A stretch of 64,000 nucleotides of DNA from Rhodovulum imhoffii (GTDB lineage: Bacteria; Pseudomonadota; Alphaproteobacteria; Rhodobacterales; Rhodobacteraceae), in contig NZ_QAAA01000003.1 in assembly GCF_003046545.1 (NCBI RefSeq), forward strand, positions 186,001-250,000, given 5' to 3'. The first letter of the stretch is position 1. Each line of letters opens with the position of its first letter. Positions 54,594-64,000 of the stretch are shown here, one piece after another. The translations under genes were made by a program, and so were the position numbers. The notes under the pieces were generated by a model. That model was given only the letters and a program-made list of their open reading frames with translations. It was not told the DNA's origin and searched no databases.

Positions 54594-56924
54594 CTAGTCG
54601 GCCGTCAGGAGCGGCGGCTTGCGCGCCCCGAGGCGGCGTTTTTCCGGTTCTTCGATCCGCAGGTCGAGTTTCCCATCCTTGACGCCGACTTTCACGATCC
54701 CGCCTTTCGCCAGTTTGCCGAACAACAGTTCCTCGGCCAGGGGTTTCTTGATGTGCTCCTGAATGACCCGCCCCAGCGGGCGCGCTCCCATGCGGTCGTC
54801 ATACCCTTTGTCGGCCAGCCATTCGGCAGCGGCGCGCGTCAATTCGATGGAGACATTGCGGTCCATCAACTGGGCTTCGAGTTGCAGGACGAATTTCTCG
54901 ACGACCTGCAAAATGGTCTCTTTCGGCAGAGGGGCAAAACTGATGACCGCATCCAGACGGTTGCGGAACTCGGGTGTGAAGGTCCGTTCGATCGCAGCGG
55001 TATCTTCCCCTTCCCGCCGGTCCCGGCCAAAGCCGATCGCGGCCCGGGCCTGTTCGGCGGCGCCGGCGTTGGAGGTCATGATCAGCACCGCGTTTCGAAA
55101 GTCCACCTGCCGCCCGTTGTGGTCGGTCAGCTTGCCGTGGTCCATGACTTGCAACAGGATGTTGAACACGTCCGGGTGGGCCTTCTCGATCTCGTCGAGC
55201 AGCAGCACGCAGTGGGGGTGCTGGTCGACGCCATCGGTCAACAGGCCGCCCTGGTCGAAGCCGACATACCCCGGCGGTGCACCGATCAGGCGGCTGACGG
55301 CGTGTTTTTCCATGTATTCGGACATGTCGAATCGCAGCAGTTCCACCCCCAGCGTGCTGGCCAGTTGCTTGGCGACCTCGGTCTTTCCGACGCCGGTCGG
55401 CCCGGCGAAAAGGTAGTTCCCGATTGGTTTCTCGGGTTCGCGTAGACCGGCGCGGGCCAGTTTGATCGACGAAGACAGGGCCTCGATCGCCTTGTCCTGG
55501 CCGAAAACGACGCGCTTGAGCGTGCCTTCGAGATCTTTCAGCACCGCGGCATCGTCTTTTGAGACATGCTTGGCCGGAATGCGCGCGATTTTGGCAACGA
55601 TTTCCTCGATCTCCCTGGCGCCGATGGTCTTGCGCCGGCGGGACTCGGTCAGCAAGTGCTGGGCGGCGCCGGCCTCGTCGATCACGTCTATGGCCTTGTC
55701 GGGCAGCTTGCGATCATGGATGTAGCGCGCCGACAGTTCCACCGCCATCCTGATCGCGTCGGAGGTGTATCTGATGTCGTGGTGTTTTTCGAAATAGGGT
55801 TTCAGGCCTCTGAGGATCTTCACCGCGTCATCGATGCTGGGTTCGTTCACGTCGATCTTCTGGAACCGCCGCGAAAGGGCCCGGTCCTTTTCGAAATGCT
55901 GACGGAATTCCTTGTAGGTGGTGGACCCCATGCAGCGCAGCTTGCCCCCCTGCAACGCGGGTTTGAGCAGGTTCGACGCATCCATCGCGCCGCCGGACGT
56001 CGCACCCGCGCCGATCACGGTGTGGATTTCGTCTATGAACAGGACGGCATCCGGATGGTCTTCCAGTTCCGCGACCACGGCCTTGAGCCTTTCCTCGAAA
56101 TCGCCACGGTAACGGGTGCCCGCCAGAAGCGCCCCCATGTCGAGCGAATAGATCGTGGCGCCGGCCAGAACGTCGGGCGTTTCGCCCGAGACAATCTTGT
56201 GTGCCAGCCCTTCGGCGATGGCGGTCTTTCCGACACCCGGATCCCCCACCAGAAGCGGGTTGTTCTTGCGACGGCGGCACAGCACCTGGATGCAGCGCTC
56301 CACTTCCTGATCGCGACCGATCAAGGGGTCGACGTCACCGTTCTGGGCCTTGGTGTTGAGATCCATGCAGTATTTCGACAGGGCGGTTTCGCGCTTTTCG
56401 GGCTCTTCACGGGCGCTGTCGTCGCGGGTCGCTTCCTCGAACTCGCTGGCGCCCGTGATCGGGCGGGCCTCACCGAAGGAGGGATCCTTCGCGACGCCAT
56501 GGGCGATGAAATTCACCGCGTCATAACGGGTCATGTCCTGTTCCTGAAGGAAATAGGCGGCATTCGATTCACGTTCCGCGAAAATGGCCACCAGCACATT
56601 GGCCCCGGTCACCTCCGTCCGGCCGGAGCTTTGGACATGAATCGCCGCCCGCTGAATCACGCGCTGGAAGGCCGCGGTAGGCACGGCTTCCGAACCCTCG
56701 ATATCGGTGACGAGGGTGGAGAGCTCGTCATCGACGAACGCCATCAGCGTGCTGCGCAACTCTTCCAGGTCGACGGAGCAGGCTTTCATCACCTTGGCGG
56801 CGTCGGGTTCGTCGATCAGCGCCAGAAGCAGATGTTCCAGCGTCGCCAATTCATGACGGCGCGCATTGGCAAGGGCCAGTGCGGCATGGATGGCTTGCTC
56901 AAGCGTATGCGAAAACGACGGCAC
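54594..56924 (-). CDS. clpA: ATP-dependent Clp protease ATP-binding subunit ClpA, GTG start
   Basis: ClpA unfolds proteins and feeds them to ClpP. The 776 residues show the N-domain ([19 protein letters not shown]), AAA+ domain 1 with [16 protein letters not shown] and [14 protein letters not shown], and domain 2 with [17 protein letters not shown] and [14 protein letters not shown]. The ClpP-contact loop IGFGRD follows. GTG 56924 is preferred to ATG 56942 because family members begin at PSFS and AAAGGA lies about 9 bases before it. clpS, often next to clpA, is not in the flanks. Confidence 0.97.
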   Translation of the reverse strand: MPSFSHTLEQAIHAALALANARRHELATLEHLLLALIDEPDAAKVMKACSVDLEELRSTLMAFVDDELSTLVTDIEGSEAVPTAAFQRVIQRAAIHVQSSGRTEVTGANVLVAIFAERESNAAYFLQEQDMTRYDAVNFIAHGVAKDPSFGEARPITGASEFEEATRDDSAREEPEKRETALSKYCMDLNTKAQNGDVDPLIGRDQEVERCIQVLCRRRKNNPLLVGDPGVGKTAIAEGLAHKIVSGETPDVLAGATIYSLDMGALLAGTRYRGDFEERLKAVVAELEDHPDAVLFIDEIHTVIGAGATSGGAMDASNLLKPALQGGKLRCMGSTTYKEFRQHFEKDRALSRRFQKIDVNEPSIDDAVKILRGLKPYFEKHHDIRYTSDAIRMAVELSARYIHDRKLPDKAIDVIDEAGAAQHLLTESRRRKTIGAREIEEIVAKIARIPAKHVSKDDAAVLKDLEGTLKRVVFGQDKAIEALSSSIKLARAGLREPEKPIGNYLFAGPTGVGKTEVAKQLASTLGVELLRFDMSEYMEKHAVSRLIGAPPGYVGFDQGGLLTDGVDQHPHCVLLLDEIEKAHPDVFNILLQVMDHGKLTDHNGRQVDFRNAVLIMTSNAGAAEQARAAIGFGRDRREGEDTAAIERTFTPEFRNRLDAVISFAPLPKETILQVVEKFVLQLEAQLMDRNVSIELTRAAAEWLADKGYDDRMGARPLGRVIQEHIKKPLAEELLFGKLAKGGIVKVGVKDGKLDLRIEEPEKRRLGARKPPLLTAD

Positions 56925-57084
56925 GCGATATGATCCTTTCATGTGGCCAGGCAGGGGCAGGCCCCGGACCGACCTTGACCTCTTAAGGTTAGAGTTTGGT
57001 TTTTGCGGGCGCGCTTCAAGTTTTTTTTCGAAAAATCACTGAAAAGAGGCGTTGGTGAGACTCTGCGGGCGGTTTTGCCGGCGG

Positions 57085-57852
57085 TCAGAACGCATCTTTG
57101 CGGGCGCGGATTTCGGCAAAGACCTGAATGTCCGTGGCGCTGGCCATGCCAAGTGCGCCCTTTATACCCGGCAGGTGCGCGCGCAGGAACGGGTTTGTGG
57201 CGAGTTCTTCCTTCAGGGGGACGGGGACGGTGGGGGCTGCTTCGGCGCGGGTGGCCTTTACCCGGGCGGCGCGATCCCGGAGGCTTTGGTTGTCGGGTTC
57301 GATGGTCAGGGCAAAGCGGGCGTTCGATTCGGTATATTCGTGGCCTGGGCAGATCAGGGTTTCCCCCGGCAGAGCGATGAGCCTGGACAGGCTGTCCCAC
57401 ATTTGCGCGGCACTGCCTTCGAAAAGCCGCCCACACCCAAGGGCCATCAGGCTGTCTCCGGTGAAGAGCAGCTGGCTGTGCGGGAAATGGAACGCGATGT
57501 GGCCCAGCGTGTGGCCCGGCACCCCGATCACGGTGGCGGTTTCCCGGCCTACCGATATCGTGTCGCCCCCGGCAACCGCGCGGTCGAGCGGCGGAAGGCG
57601 GTGCGCATCGCTTTTCGCGCCGGTTACCCGCGCGCCGCAGGCGCGGCGCAGCGTCTCGACCCCGCCGATATGGTCATGGTGGTGGTGGGTGATCAGGATG
57701 TCGCTCAGCCGCCATCCCTTCGCGTCCAGCGCGGCCTGGATCGGAGCGGCCTCGGGGGCGTCGATGACGGCTGTCGCCCCGGTTTCGGGCTCGTGCAGCA
57801 GATAGGCGTAGTTATCTTCGAGGCAGGGAATGGTTTGAAGGGTCACAGGCAT
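57085..57852 (-). CDS. gloB: Hydroxyacylglutathione hydrolase (glyoxalase II)
   Basis: A 255-residue metallo-beta-lactamase-fold enzyme that hydrolyses S-D-lactoylglutathione to lactate and glutathione. The binuclear metal motif is [21 protein letters not shown] and [17 protein letters not shown] supply further ligands. The C-terminal glyoxalase II domain has [14 protein letters not shown] and [10 protein letters not shown]. The ATG at 57852 gives the usual N-terminus [19 protein letters not shown]. It is divergent from a methyltransferase gene. Confidence 0.96.
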   Translation of the reverse strand: MPVTLQTIPCLEDNYAYLLHEPETGATAVIDAPEAAPIQAALDAKGWRLSDILITHHHHDHIGGVETLRRACGARVTGAKSDAHRLPPLDRAVAGGDTISVGRETATVIGVPGHTLGHIAFHFPHSQLLFTGDSLMALGCGRLFEGSAAQMWDSLSRLIALPGETLICPGHEYTESNARFALTIEPDNQSLRDRAARVKATRAEAAPTVPVPLKEELATNPFLRAHLPGIKGALGMASATDIQVFAEIRARKDAF

Positions 57853-57914
57853 GGCAATCCGCTCCGGGTTCTCTATGTTCAGGGCAAGAGTTGCCGATCC
57901 GCGGGCGGGCCGCA

Positions 57915-58676
57915 ATGCATCTGGACGTATGTGACCTGAGGGATTTCTACTATCGCACCAATCTGGGGCGGGTGGCGCAGCGTGCGATCCGTGCGCAGGT
58001 TTGCGACCTGTGGCCGGAGGCCAAGGGCCAGACGGTGGCCGGGTTTGGTTTTGCGGTCCCGCTTTTGCGACCGTTTCTGGCGGAGTCGCGCCGGGTGATC
58101 GGGATGATGCCGGGGCAGCAGGGGGTGATGCCCTGGCCTGCCGGGCAGGACAACGTGTCCGTTCTGTGCGAAGAAACCGCCTGGCCGGTCGAGGATGGGC
58201 TGGTGGACAAGCTGGTGATGCTTCACGGGTTGGAAACCAGCGAGAACCCCGCCGCGGTGCTGGAGGAGGCCGCACGGGTCCTGGGCCCCGGCGGACGGGC
58301 GTTGTTCATCGTTCCAAATCGTTCCGGCCTTTGGGCACGGCGCGACAGGACGCCGTTCGGCTTCGGCCGGCCCTACAGCCCCGGACAGCTCGAGGCGCAA
58401 CTGGCCCATCACGGCTTTGAGGTGCAAGCCAGTCGCGCGGCGCTGTTTTCACCGCCCAGCGACAGGCGATTCTGGCTCCGGGCCGCGAAGATGCTGGAGG
58501 GGACCGGGCGCCGTATGGCGGGAGCTTACGCCGGGGGCGTCCTGATTACCGAGGCGACCAAGCGGCTCTATCGGCCCACGGGACGGACGGTGCAGGAAGC
58601 GCGCCCGCGCCCGCTGCGGGTTCTGGATGGTCTGCCCGCACCGGGAAGAGACCCCGTCTTGCCCAGAAAAATCTAG
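57915..58676 (+). CDS. SAM-dependent methyltransferase-like protein
   Basis: A 253-residue class I methyltransferase-type protein. The SAM region is shifted from consensus: [15 protein letters not shown] replaces the E/DxGxGxG loop. [20 protein letters not shown] and [19 protein letters not shown] fit post-I and motif III, and [17 protein letters not shown] the C-terminal helix. The weak glycine loop leaves activity uncertain. This gene commonly sits beside gloB in Rhodobacterales as I recall. Substrate unknown. Confidence 0.8.
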   Translation: MHLDVCDLRDFYYRTNLGRVAQRAIRAQVCDLWPEAKGQTVAGFGFAVPLLRPFLAESRRVIGMMPGQQGVMPWPAGQDNVSVLCEETAWPVEDGLVDKLVMLHGLETSENPAAVLEEAARVLGPGGRALFIVPNRSGLWARRDRTPFGFGRPYSPGQLEAQLAHHGFEVQASRAALFSPPSDRRFWLRAAKMLEGTGRRMAGAYAGGVLITEATKRLYRPTGRTVQEARPRPLRVLDGLPAPGRDPVLPRKI

Positions 58677-58946
58677 AGAAAAGCGCACCGGGCAGGCGTG
58701 AGTGCCCGTGTTCGCCGCAGCGCGATCTGCCGCAGCCGTCGTGCTTGTCAACGGGTTCGGTGCGGCGCAGGCTGGCGCAGAAATTGCCCGGTTCTCACTT
58801 TGTGGTGCTCTTGCCTGTTGCTAGCACGCGCGGGCTCTGCTACACCCACGCCGATTTCGGAAGCGTGCCCGTCCGGGTGCGCCACTTGATCTGCCCCGTC
58901 CGTCTTCTGCGGCATCCCTGGGGCCACTGACATCGGAAGGGTTGAC
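58677..58946. other. Intergenic region upstream of the atp operon
   Basis: 270 bp without a convincing gene. A CGGGCA/TGCCCG hairpin near 58690-58709 may end the upstream transcript. The stretch from about 58800 holds the best promoter candidate for atpHAGDC and a leader of about 100 nt. Confidence 0.45.
58818..58846 (+). promoter_or_regulatory. Candidate promoter of the atp operon
   Basis: TTGCTA (58818-58823), a 17-bp spacer and TACACC (58841-58846), about 100 bp before the atpH GTG. The -35 matches at 4 and the -10 at 3 of 6 positions, so this is only a candidate. Confidence 0.35.
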
Positions 58947-59507
58947 GTGTCCGAACCAGCCTCGATTTCACAAGGCATCGCGCAACGCTATGCCACGGCG
59001 ATCTTTGATCTCGCCCTGGAATCCAACGAACTCACCACGCTTGAGGCCGATGTGGAGGCGCTTGCCGCCGCCCTGGCCGGGAGCGACGATCTGCGCAAGA
59101 TGATTTCCTCGCCGGTTTATACGCGCGAGGACCAGGCCCGTGCCGCTGCCGCCGTGGCGTCGAAGATGGGCCTTGGACAGCAAATGGCCAGTACGCTGGG
59201 GCTGATGGCCTCCAAGCGCCGGCTGTTCACGCTGCCGCAGTTCGTGACCGCCCTGCGCGCCATGATCTCCGCGCACAAGGGGGAGGTTACCGCGGAGGTG
59301 GTTTCCGCCAAACCGCTGAGCGAGGCGCAGTCCGGGAAGCTGGCCGCCGCGCTGAAGTCCAAGGCCGGAAAAGATGTCAAGATCAATGCGTCCGTCGATG
59401 AGAGCCTCATTGGCGGTCTTGTCGTGAAGCTGGGTTCGAAAATGATCGACACGTCGGTCCGGGCGCGGCTCAACGCTCTCCAGAACACCATGAAAGAGGT
59501 CCGATAA
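58947..59507 (+). CDS. atpH: ATP synthase F1 delta subunit, GTG start
   Basis: The delta subunit links the F1 head to the b-subunit stalk. The 186 residues show [18 protein letters not shown] at the N-terminus and the conserved C-terminal [29 protein letters not shown] (quoted in part: [18 protein letters not shown]). The GTG at 58947 follows GGAAGGG. It heads the five-gene F1 operon; atpA begins directly after its stop. Fo genes are elsewhere, the normal alphaproteobacterial split. Confidence 0.96.
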   Translation: MSEPASISQGIAQRYATAIFDLALESNELTTLEADVEALAAALAGSDDLRKMISSPVYTREDQARAAAAVASKMGLGQQMASTLGLMASKRRLFTLPQFVTALRAMISAHKGEVTAEVVSAKPLSEAQSGKLAAALKSKAGKDVKINASVDESLIGGLVVKLGSKMIDTSVRARLNALQNTMKEVR

Positions 59508-61046
59508 ATGGGTATCCAAGCAGCTGAGATCTCTGCGATCCTCAAGGAGCAGATCAAGAACTTCGGTCAGGAAGCCGAAGTTGCAGAGGTGGGCCGCGTG
59601 CTCTCCGTCGGGGACGGGATCGCCCGTGTGCACGGTCTGGACAATGTCCAGGCCGGTGAGATGGTCGAGTTTCCGGGCGGCATCCGCGGGATGGCGCTGA
59701 ACCTCGAAGCCGACAATGTCGGCGTGGTTATCTTCGGTTCGGACCGGGAGATCAAGGAAGGCGATACCGTCAAGCGAACCAACTCCATCGTGGACGTGCC
59801 CGCCGGCGATGCCTTGCTGGGGCGCGTGGTCGACGGTTTGGGCAATCCGATCGACGGCAAGGGGCCGATCGATGCGTCCGAGCGCCGCGTGGCCGATGTG
59901 AAGGCTCCGGGTATCATTCCCCGTAAATCGGTGCATGAACCGATGGCCACCGGTCTGAAATCGGTCGACGCCATGATCCCCATCGGCCGCGGCCAGCGGG
60001 AACTGATCATCGGTGACCGCCAGACCGGCAAGACCGCCGTCGCGCTGGACACCATCCTGAACCAGAAGTCCTACAACGAGGCCGCCGGCGACGACGAAGG
60101 CAAGAAGCTCTACTGCGTTTACGTTGCCATCGGGCAGAAGCGTTCCACCGTGGCGCAGTTGGTGAAGCGTCTGGAGGAAAGCGGTGCGATGGAGTACTCC
60201 ATCGTCGTGGCGGCCACCGCATCCGATCCGGCGCCGATGCAGTACCTCGCGCCGTATTCCGCCACCGCAATGGCCGAGTTCTTCCGTGACAACGGCCGCC
60301 ATGCGCTGATCATCTACGACGATCTTACCAAGCAGGCCGTCGCCTATCGTCAGATGTCGCTGCTGCTGCGCCGTCCGCCGGGGCGCGAAGCTTACCCCGG
60401 GGACGTGTTTTACCTCCATTCCCGCCTGCTGGAGCGTTCGGCCAAGCTGAACGAAGACCATGGTGCCGGGTCGCTGACCGCGCTGCCGATCATCGAAACC
60501 CAGGCGGGCGACGTGTCGGCCTACATCCCGACCAACGTGATTTCCATCACCGACGGCCAGATTTTCCTGGAAACCGACCTGTTCTACCAGGGGATCCGCC
60601 CGGCCGTGAACACCGGTCTGTCGGTGTCGCGTGTGGGGTCCTCGGCGCAGACGGATGCGATGAAATCGGTCGCCGGCCCGGTGAAACTGGAACTGGCCCA
60701 GTACCGCGAAATGGCCGCCTTTGCGCAGTTCGGCTCCGACCTCGATGCCGCGACGCAAAAGCTTCTGAACCGTGGGGCGCGCCTGACCGAGTTGATGAAA
60801 CAGCCGCAGTATTCGCCGCTGACCAACGCCGAGATCGTCTGTGTTATCTTCGCGGGCACCAACGGGTATCTCGACAAGCTTCCGGTCAAGGATGTCGGTC
60901 GGTTCGAGGCCGACTTGCTGAGTTTCCTGCGCAACAAGCACCGTGACCTGCTGGACGACATCACCAAAAACGACCGCAAGGTGAAGGGTGAGTTGAAAGA
61001 CAAAATCGCGGCGGTGCTCGACGAATTCGCCAAGAACTTCGCCTGA
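59508..61046 (+). CDS. atpA: ATP synthase F1 alpha subunit
   Basis: The 512-residue alpha subunit forms the non-catalytic nucleotide sites of the F1 hexamer. It begins [19 protein letters not shown], carries Walker [31 protein letters not shown], and the signature [14 protein letters not shown] with the conserved Arg that reaches into the catalytic site. The ATG directly follows the atpH TAA. Length and motifs are standard. Confidence 0.99.
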   Translation: MGIQAAEISAILKEQIKNFGQEAEVAEVGRVLSVGDGIARVHGLDNVQAGEMVEFPGGIRGMALNLEADNVGVVIFGSDREIKEGDTVKRTNSIVDVPAGDALLGRVVDGLGNPIDGKGPIDASERRVADVKAPGIIPRKSVHEPMATGLKSVDAMIPIGRGQRELIIGDRQTGKTAVALDTILNQKSYNEAAGDDEGKKLYCVYVAIGQKRSTVAQLVKRLEESGAMEYSIVVAATASDPAPMQYLAPYSATAMAEFFRDNGRHALIIYDDLTKQAVAYRQMSLLLRRPPGREAYPGDVFYLHSRLLERSAKLNEDHGAGSLTALPIIETQAGDVSAYIPTNVISITDGQIFLETDLFYQGIRPAVNTGLSVSRVGSSAQTDAMKSVAGPVKLELAQYREMAAFAQFGSDLDAATQKLLNRGARLTELMKQPQYSPLTNAEIVCVIFAGTNGYLDKLPVKDVGRFEADLLSFLRNKHRDLLDDITKNDRKVKGELKDKIAAVLDEFAKNFA

Positions 61047-61068
61047 GCGGCGGGTTAGGATCTGACAG

Positions 61069-61944
61069 ATGCCAAGCCTCAAGGATCTCAAAACCCGGAT
61101 CGAAAGCGTCAAGTCGACGCGGAAGATCACGAAGGCGATGCAGATGGTCGCGGCGGCAAAGCTTCGCCGCGCCCAGGACGCCGCCGAGAACGCCCGGCCC
61201 TATGCCGAACGCATGGGGGCCGTGATGTCTCAGCTTGCCGCCTCTGCGACGGGGGCGGCCAATGCGCCGAAACTGCTGACCGGGACCGGCAGCGACAAGG
61301 TGCACTTGCTGGTGGTCATGACCTCGGAACGCGGACTTTGCGGGGGCTTCAACTCCTCGATCGTGCGGCTGGTTCGCGGCCGCATCGATGCGCTGACCGC
61401 CGCCGGCAAGACCGTGAAGCTGTTTACCGTCGGGAAAAAGGGCCGGGAGCAGCTCAAGCGTGACTACAGTCAGCTTTTCGTCGGGCATGTCGATCTGAGT
61501 GAGGTCAAGCGCATCGGGTATGCCAATGCACAGGACGTCGCCAGGGACATCATGGCGCGTTACGACGGCGGTGAGTTCGACGTGGCCACGATCTACTTCA
61601 ACCGCTTCCAGTCCGTAATCAGCCAGATCCCGACCGAGCAGCAGATCATCCCCGCCGTATTTGACACGCCCGAGGGCGGGCAGGTCTCGACGCTCTATGA
61701 TTACGAGCCGACCGAGGGCGAGATCCTGGCCGAACTTCTGCCTCGTGGCGTGGCGACGCAGATCTTCTCGGCGCTGCTGGAAAACGGCGCTTCGGAACAG
61801 GGCGCGCGGATGTCCGCCATGGATAACGCGACCCGTAACGCCGGCGAAATGATCGACAAGCTGACAATCGAGTACAACCGCTCGCGTCAGGCCGCGATCA
61901 CCAAAGAGCTTATCGAAATCATTTCGGGCGCCGAGGCGCTCTAA
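61069..61944 (+). CDS. atpG: ATP synthase F1 gamma subunit
   Basis: The central rotor shaft, 291 residues. The N-terminal helix reads [20 protein letters not shown] and [14 protein letters not shown]. The core [16 protein letters not shown] and the C-terminal helix [20 protein letters not shown], then [22 protein letters not shown], are standard. It lies 22 nt after atpA and 18 nt before atpD in the same operon. Confidence 0.98.
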   Translation: MPSLKDLKTRIESVKSTRKITKAMQMVAAAKLRRAQDAAENARPYAERMGAVMSQLAASATGAANAPKLLTGTGSDKVHLLVVMTSERGLCGGFNSSIVRLVRGRIDALTAAGKTVKLFTVGKKGREQLKRDYSQLFVGHVDLSEVKRIGYANAQDVARDIMARYDGGEFDVATIYFNRFQSVISQIPTEQQIIPAVFDTPEGGQVSTLYDYEPTEGEILAELLPRGVATQIFSALLENGASEQGARMSAMDNATRNAGEMIDKLTIEYNRSRQAAITKELIEIISGAEAL

Positions 61945-63387
<1,443 letters not shown>

Positions 63388-63447
63388 TAAGGCGAACGGG
63401 GCCGGGCGGTCTGCAGTCCGCCCGGTGCCACAGTTTTAGGAGGCAAC

Positions 63448-63858
63448 ATGGCCGATACGATGCAATTTGACCTGGTTGCGCCCGAGCGCCGCGTCGCCTC
63501 GGTGCGGGCCACGCAGGTTGTCATTCCCGGGAACGAGGGCGACCTGACGGCGATGCCGGAGCACGCGCCCCTGATTACGACCCTGCGCCCCGGCGTTCTG
63601 GAAGTCTTTACCGAGACGGGCGCCCAGAAGTATATCGTCACGGGCGGGTTCGCGGAAATCAACGCCGATGGGGCGACGGTTCTGGCCGAACGCTCCCACC
63701 CGGTTGAGGACGTGACACAGGAAATGATCAACGAGATGGTGGCCGAGGCCCGCGCTGCCCACGAACAGGCCCACCCGGATGTGGTGGATGCCTCGGCCAA
63801 GATTCTGGCCGACATGGTCGCGATGGGCAGTCACATAGGGTTTGAGTCGCAAGTTTGA
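63448..63858 (+). CDS. atpC: ATP synthase F1 epsilon subunit
   Basis: The 136-residue epsilon subunit binds gamma and can brake ATP hydrolysis. The N-terminal beta sandwich shows MQFDLVAPERRVASVRATQV, IPGNEGDLTAMPEHAPLI and YIVTGGFAEINADGATVLAE. The C-terminal part is short and helical, as in other alphaproteobacteria. The ATG follows AGGAGG. It is the last gene before the operon terminator. Confidence 0.97.
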   Translation: MADTMQFDLVAPERRVASVRATQVVIPGNEGDLTAMPEHAPLITTLRPGVLEVFTETGAQKYIVTGGFAEINADGATVLAERSHPVEDVTQEMINEMVAEARAAHEQAHPDVVDASAKILADMVAMGSHIGFESQV

Positions 63859-63898
63859 GATTTATATCTCCGTCCGCAAGCCGGTGAGTGGGATTTGA

Positions 63899-63932
63899 TA
63901 AAGGCTCTGCATTGCAGAGCCTTTATTTTTAA
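63899..63932 (+). terminator. Terminator of the atpHAGDC operon
   Basis: A 12-bp perfect stem (63899-63910 with 63914-63925) with a 3-nt loop, followed by ATTTTTAAT. This is a strong intrinsic terminator. The A/T ends make it usable from both sides. Confidence 0.92.
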
Positions 63933-63958
63933 TATTAGTTGCTTCTAGGGAGGGGCGG

Positions 63959-64000
63959 ATGCGAATATTTGATGCCAGACGCATAGGATTGGATCAGGGA
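63959..64000 (+). CDS. Possible start of a further gene (cut by the window end)
   Basis: ATG 63959 lies 5 bases after AGGGAGGGG and opens a frame reading MRIFDARRIGLDQG to the window edge. The flank is more AT-rich than the rest of the window. Fourteen codons are too few to name a product. Confidence 0.4.
   Translation, partial: MRIFDARRIGLDQG

Noticed and set aside
56925..57084. clpS next to clpA
   Set aside because: The flank between clpA and gloB was read for a ~100-codon ClpS frame; none is present. clpS must be elsewhere or absent.

Overview
The window is chromosomal DNA of a Rhodobacterales (Roseobacter/Rhodobacter-type) alphaproteobacterium. The evidence is high GC with strong GC bias at third codon positions, an F1 ATPase operon atpHAGDC that lacks the Fo genes, a complete phaZ/phaC-phaP-phaR polyhydroxyalkanoate block, an rpoE-chrR singlet-oxygen regulator pair, a MutL with the endonuclease motif of bacteria without MutH, and many alphaproteobacterial DUF families (DUF1674, DUF2125, DUF2794, DUF3035, DUF3775). 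Most of the window is housekeeping DNA packed into short, tightly overlapping operons. No prophage, CRISPR array or intact transposon was seen.

Layout. 1-3.6 kb: the 5' part of an aldehyde dehydrogenase gene, a decayed 1-Cys peroxiredoxin, then a glycosyltransferase / methyltransferase-like / glycosyltransferase trio. 3.6-9.4 kb (minus): rbfA, DUF2233, truB, DUF1643, DUF5665-like, rpsO, pnp, a translation and RNA-processing block. 9.5-20.7 kb (plus, with DUF1674 opposed): dapB, rsmB, purH, lspA, DUF3035 lipoprotein, two M16 proteins, mutL, rmuC. 20.7-26.7 kb: chrR-rpoE on the minus strand, divergent from a five-gene operon whose first two genes match the furan-fatty-acid genes of R. sphaeroides. 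Both directions carry the same TGATCC-N16-CGTA promoter, so one stress response probably drives both. 26.8-36.4 kb: a DUF3775 gene, then an acyl-CoA ligase, a LivFGHM-type ABC transporter with its binding protein, and a second, atypical PaaK-like ligase. An IS110 transposase remnant interrupts the leader of the transporter genes.

36.4-43 kb: rpmJ, tRNA-Val(GAC), N-formylglutamate amidohydrolase, DUF2794, and a minus-strand polysaccharide operon gmd - large glycosyltransferase - manC. 43-47.4 kb: phaR, phaP, phaC and divergent phaZ. The phasin promoter has one perfect PhaR operator in its spacer and a second just upstream; near-matches precede phaR and phaC. 47.5-54.6 kb: hisC, prephenate/arogenate dehydrogenase, an extensin-like M15-type protein, DUF2125, a ChaC-like cyclotransferase, and a MotA/MotB-like pair whose B subunit carries about 300 residues of coiled coil. 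54.6-58.7 kb: clpA, gloB, a methyltransferase. 58.8-63.9 kb: atpHAGDC closed by a strong terminator, then the first codons of a possible further gene.

The items most worth a second look are the PhaR operator architecture, the mirrored stress-sigma promoters with the less-studied ufa-linked genes, the transporter flanked by two CoA ligases (one lacking the usual ATP-loop motif), the MotA/MotB-like pair, the multidomain glycosyltransferase, and the two gene remnants (peroxiredoxin, IS110). No wholly new system could be demonstrated from sequence reading alone.
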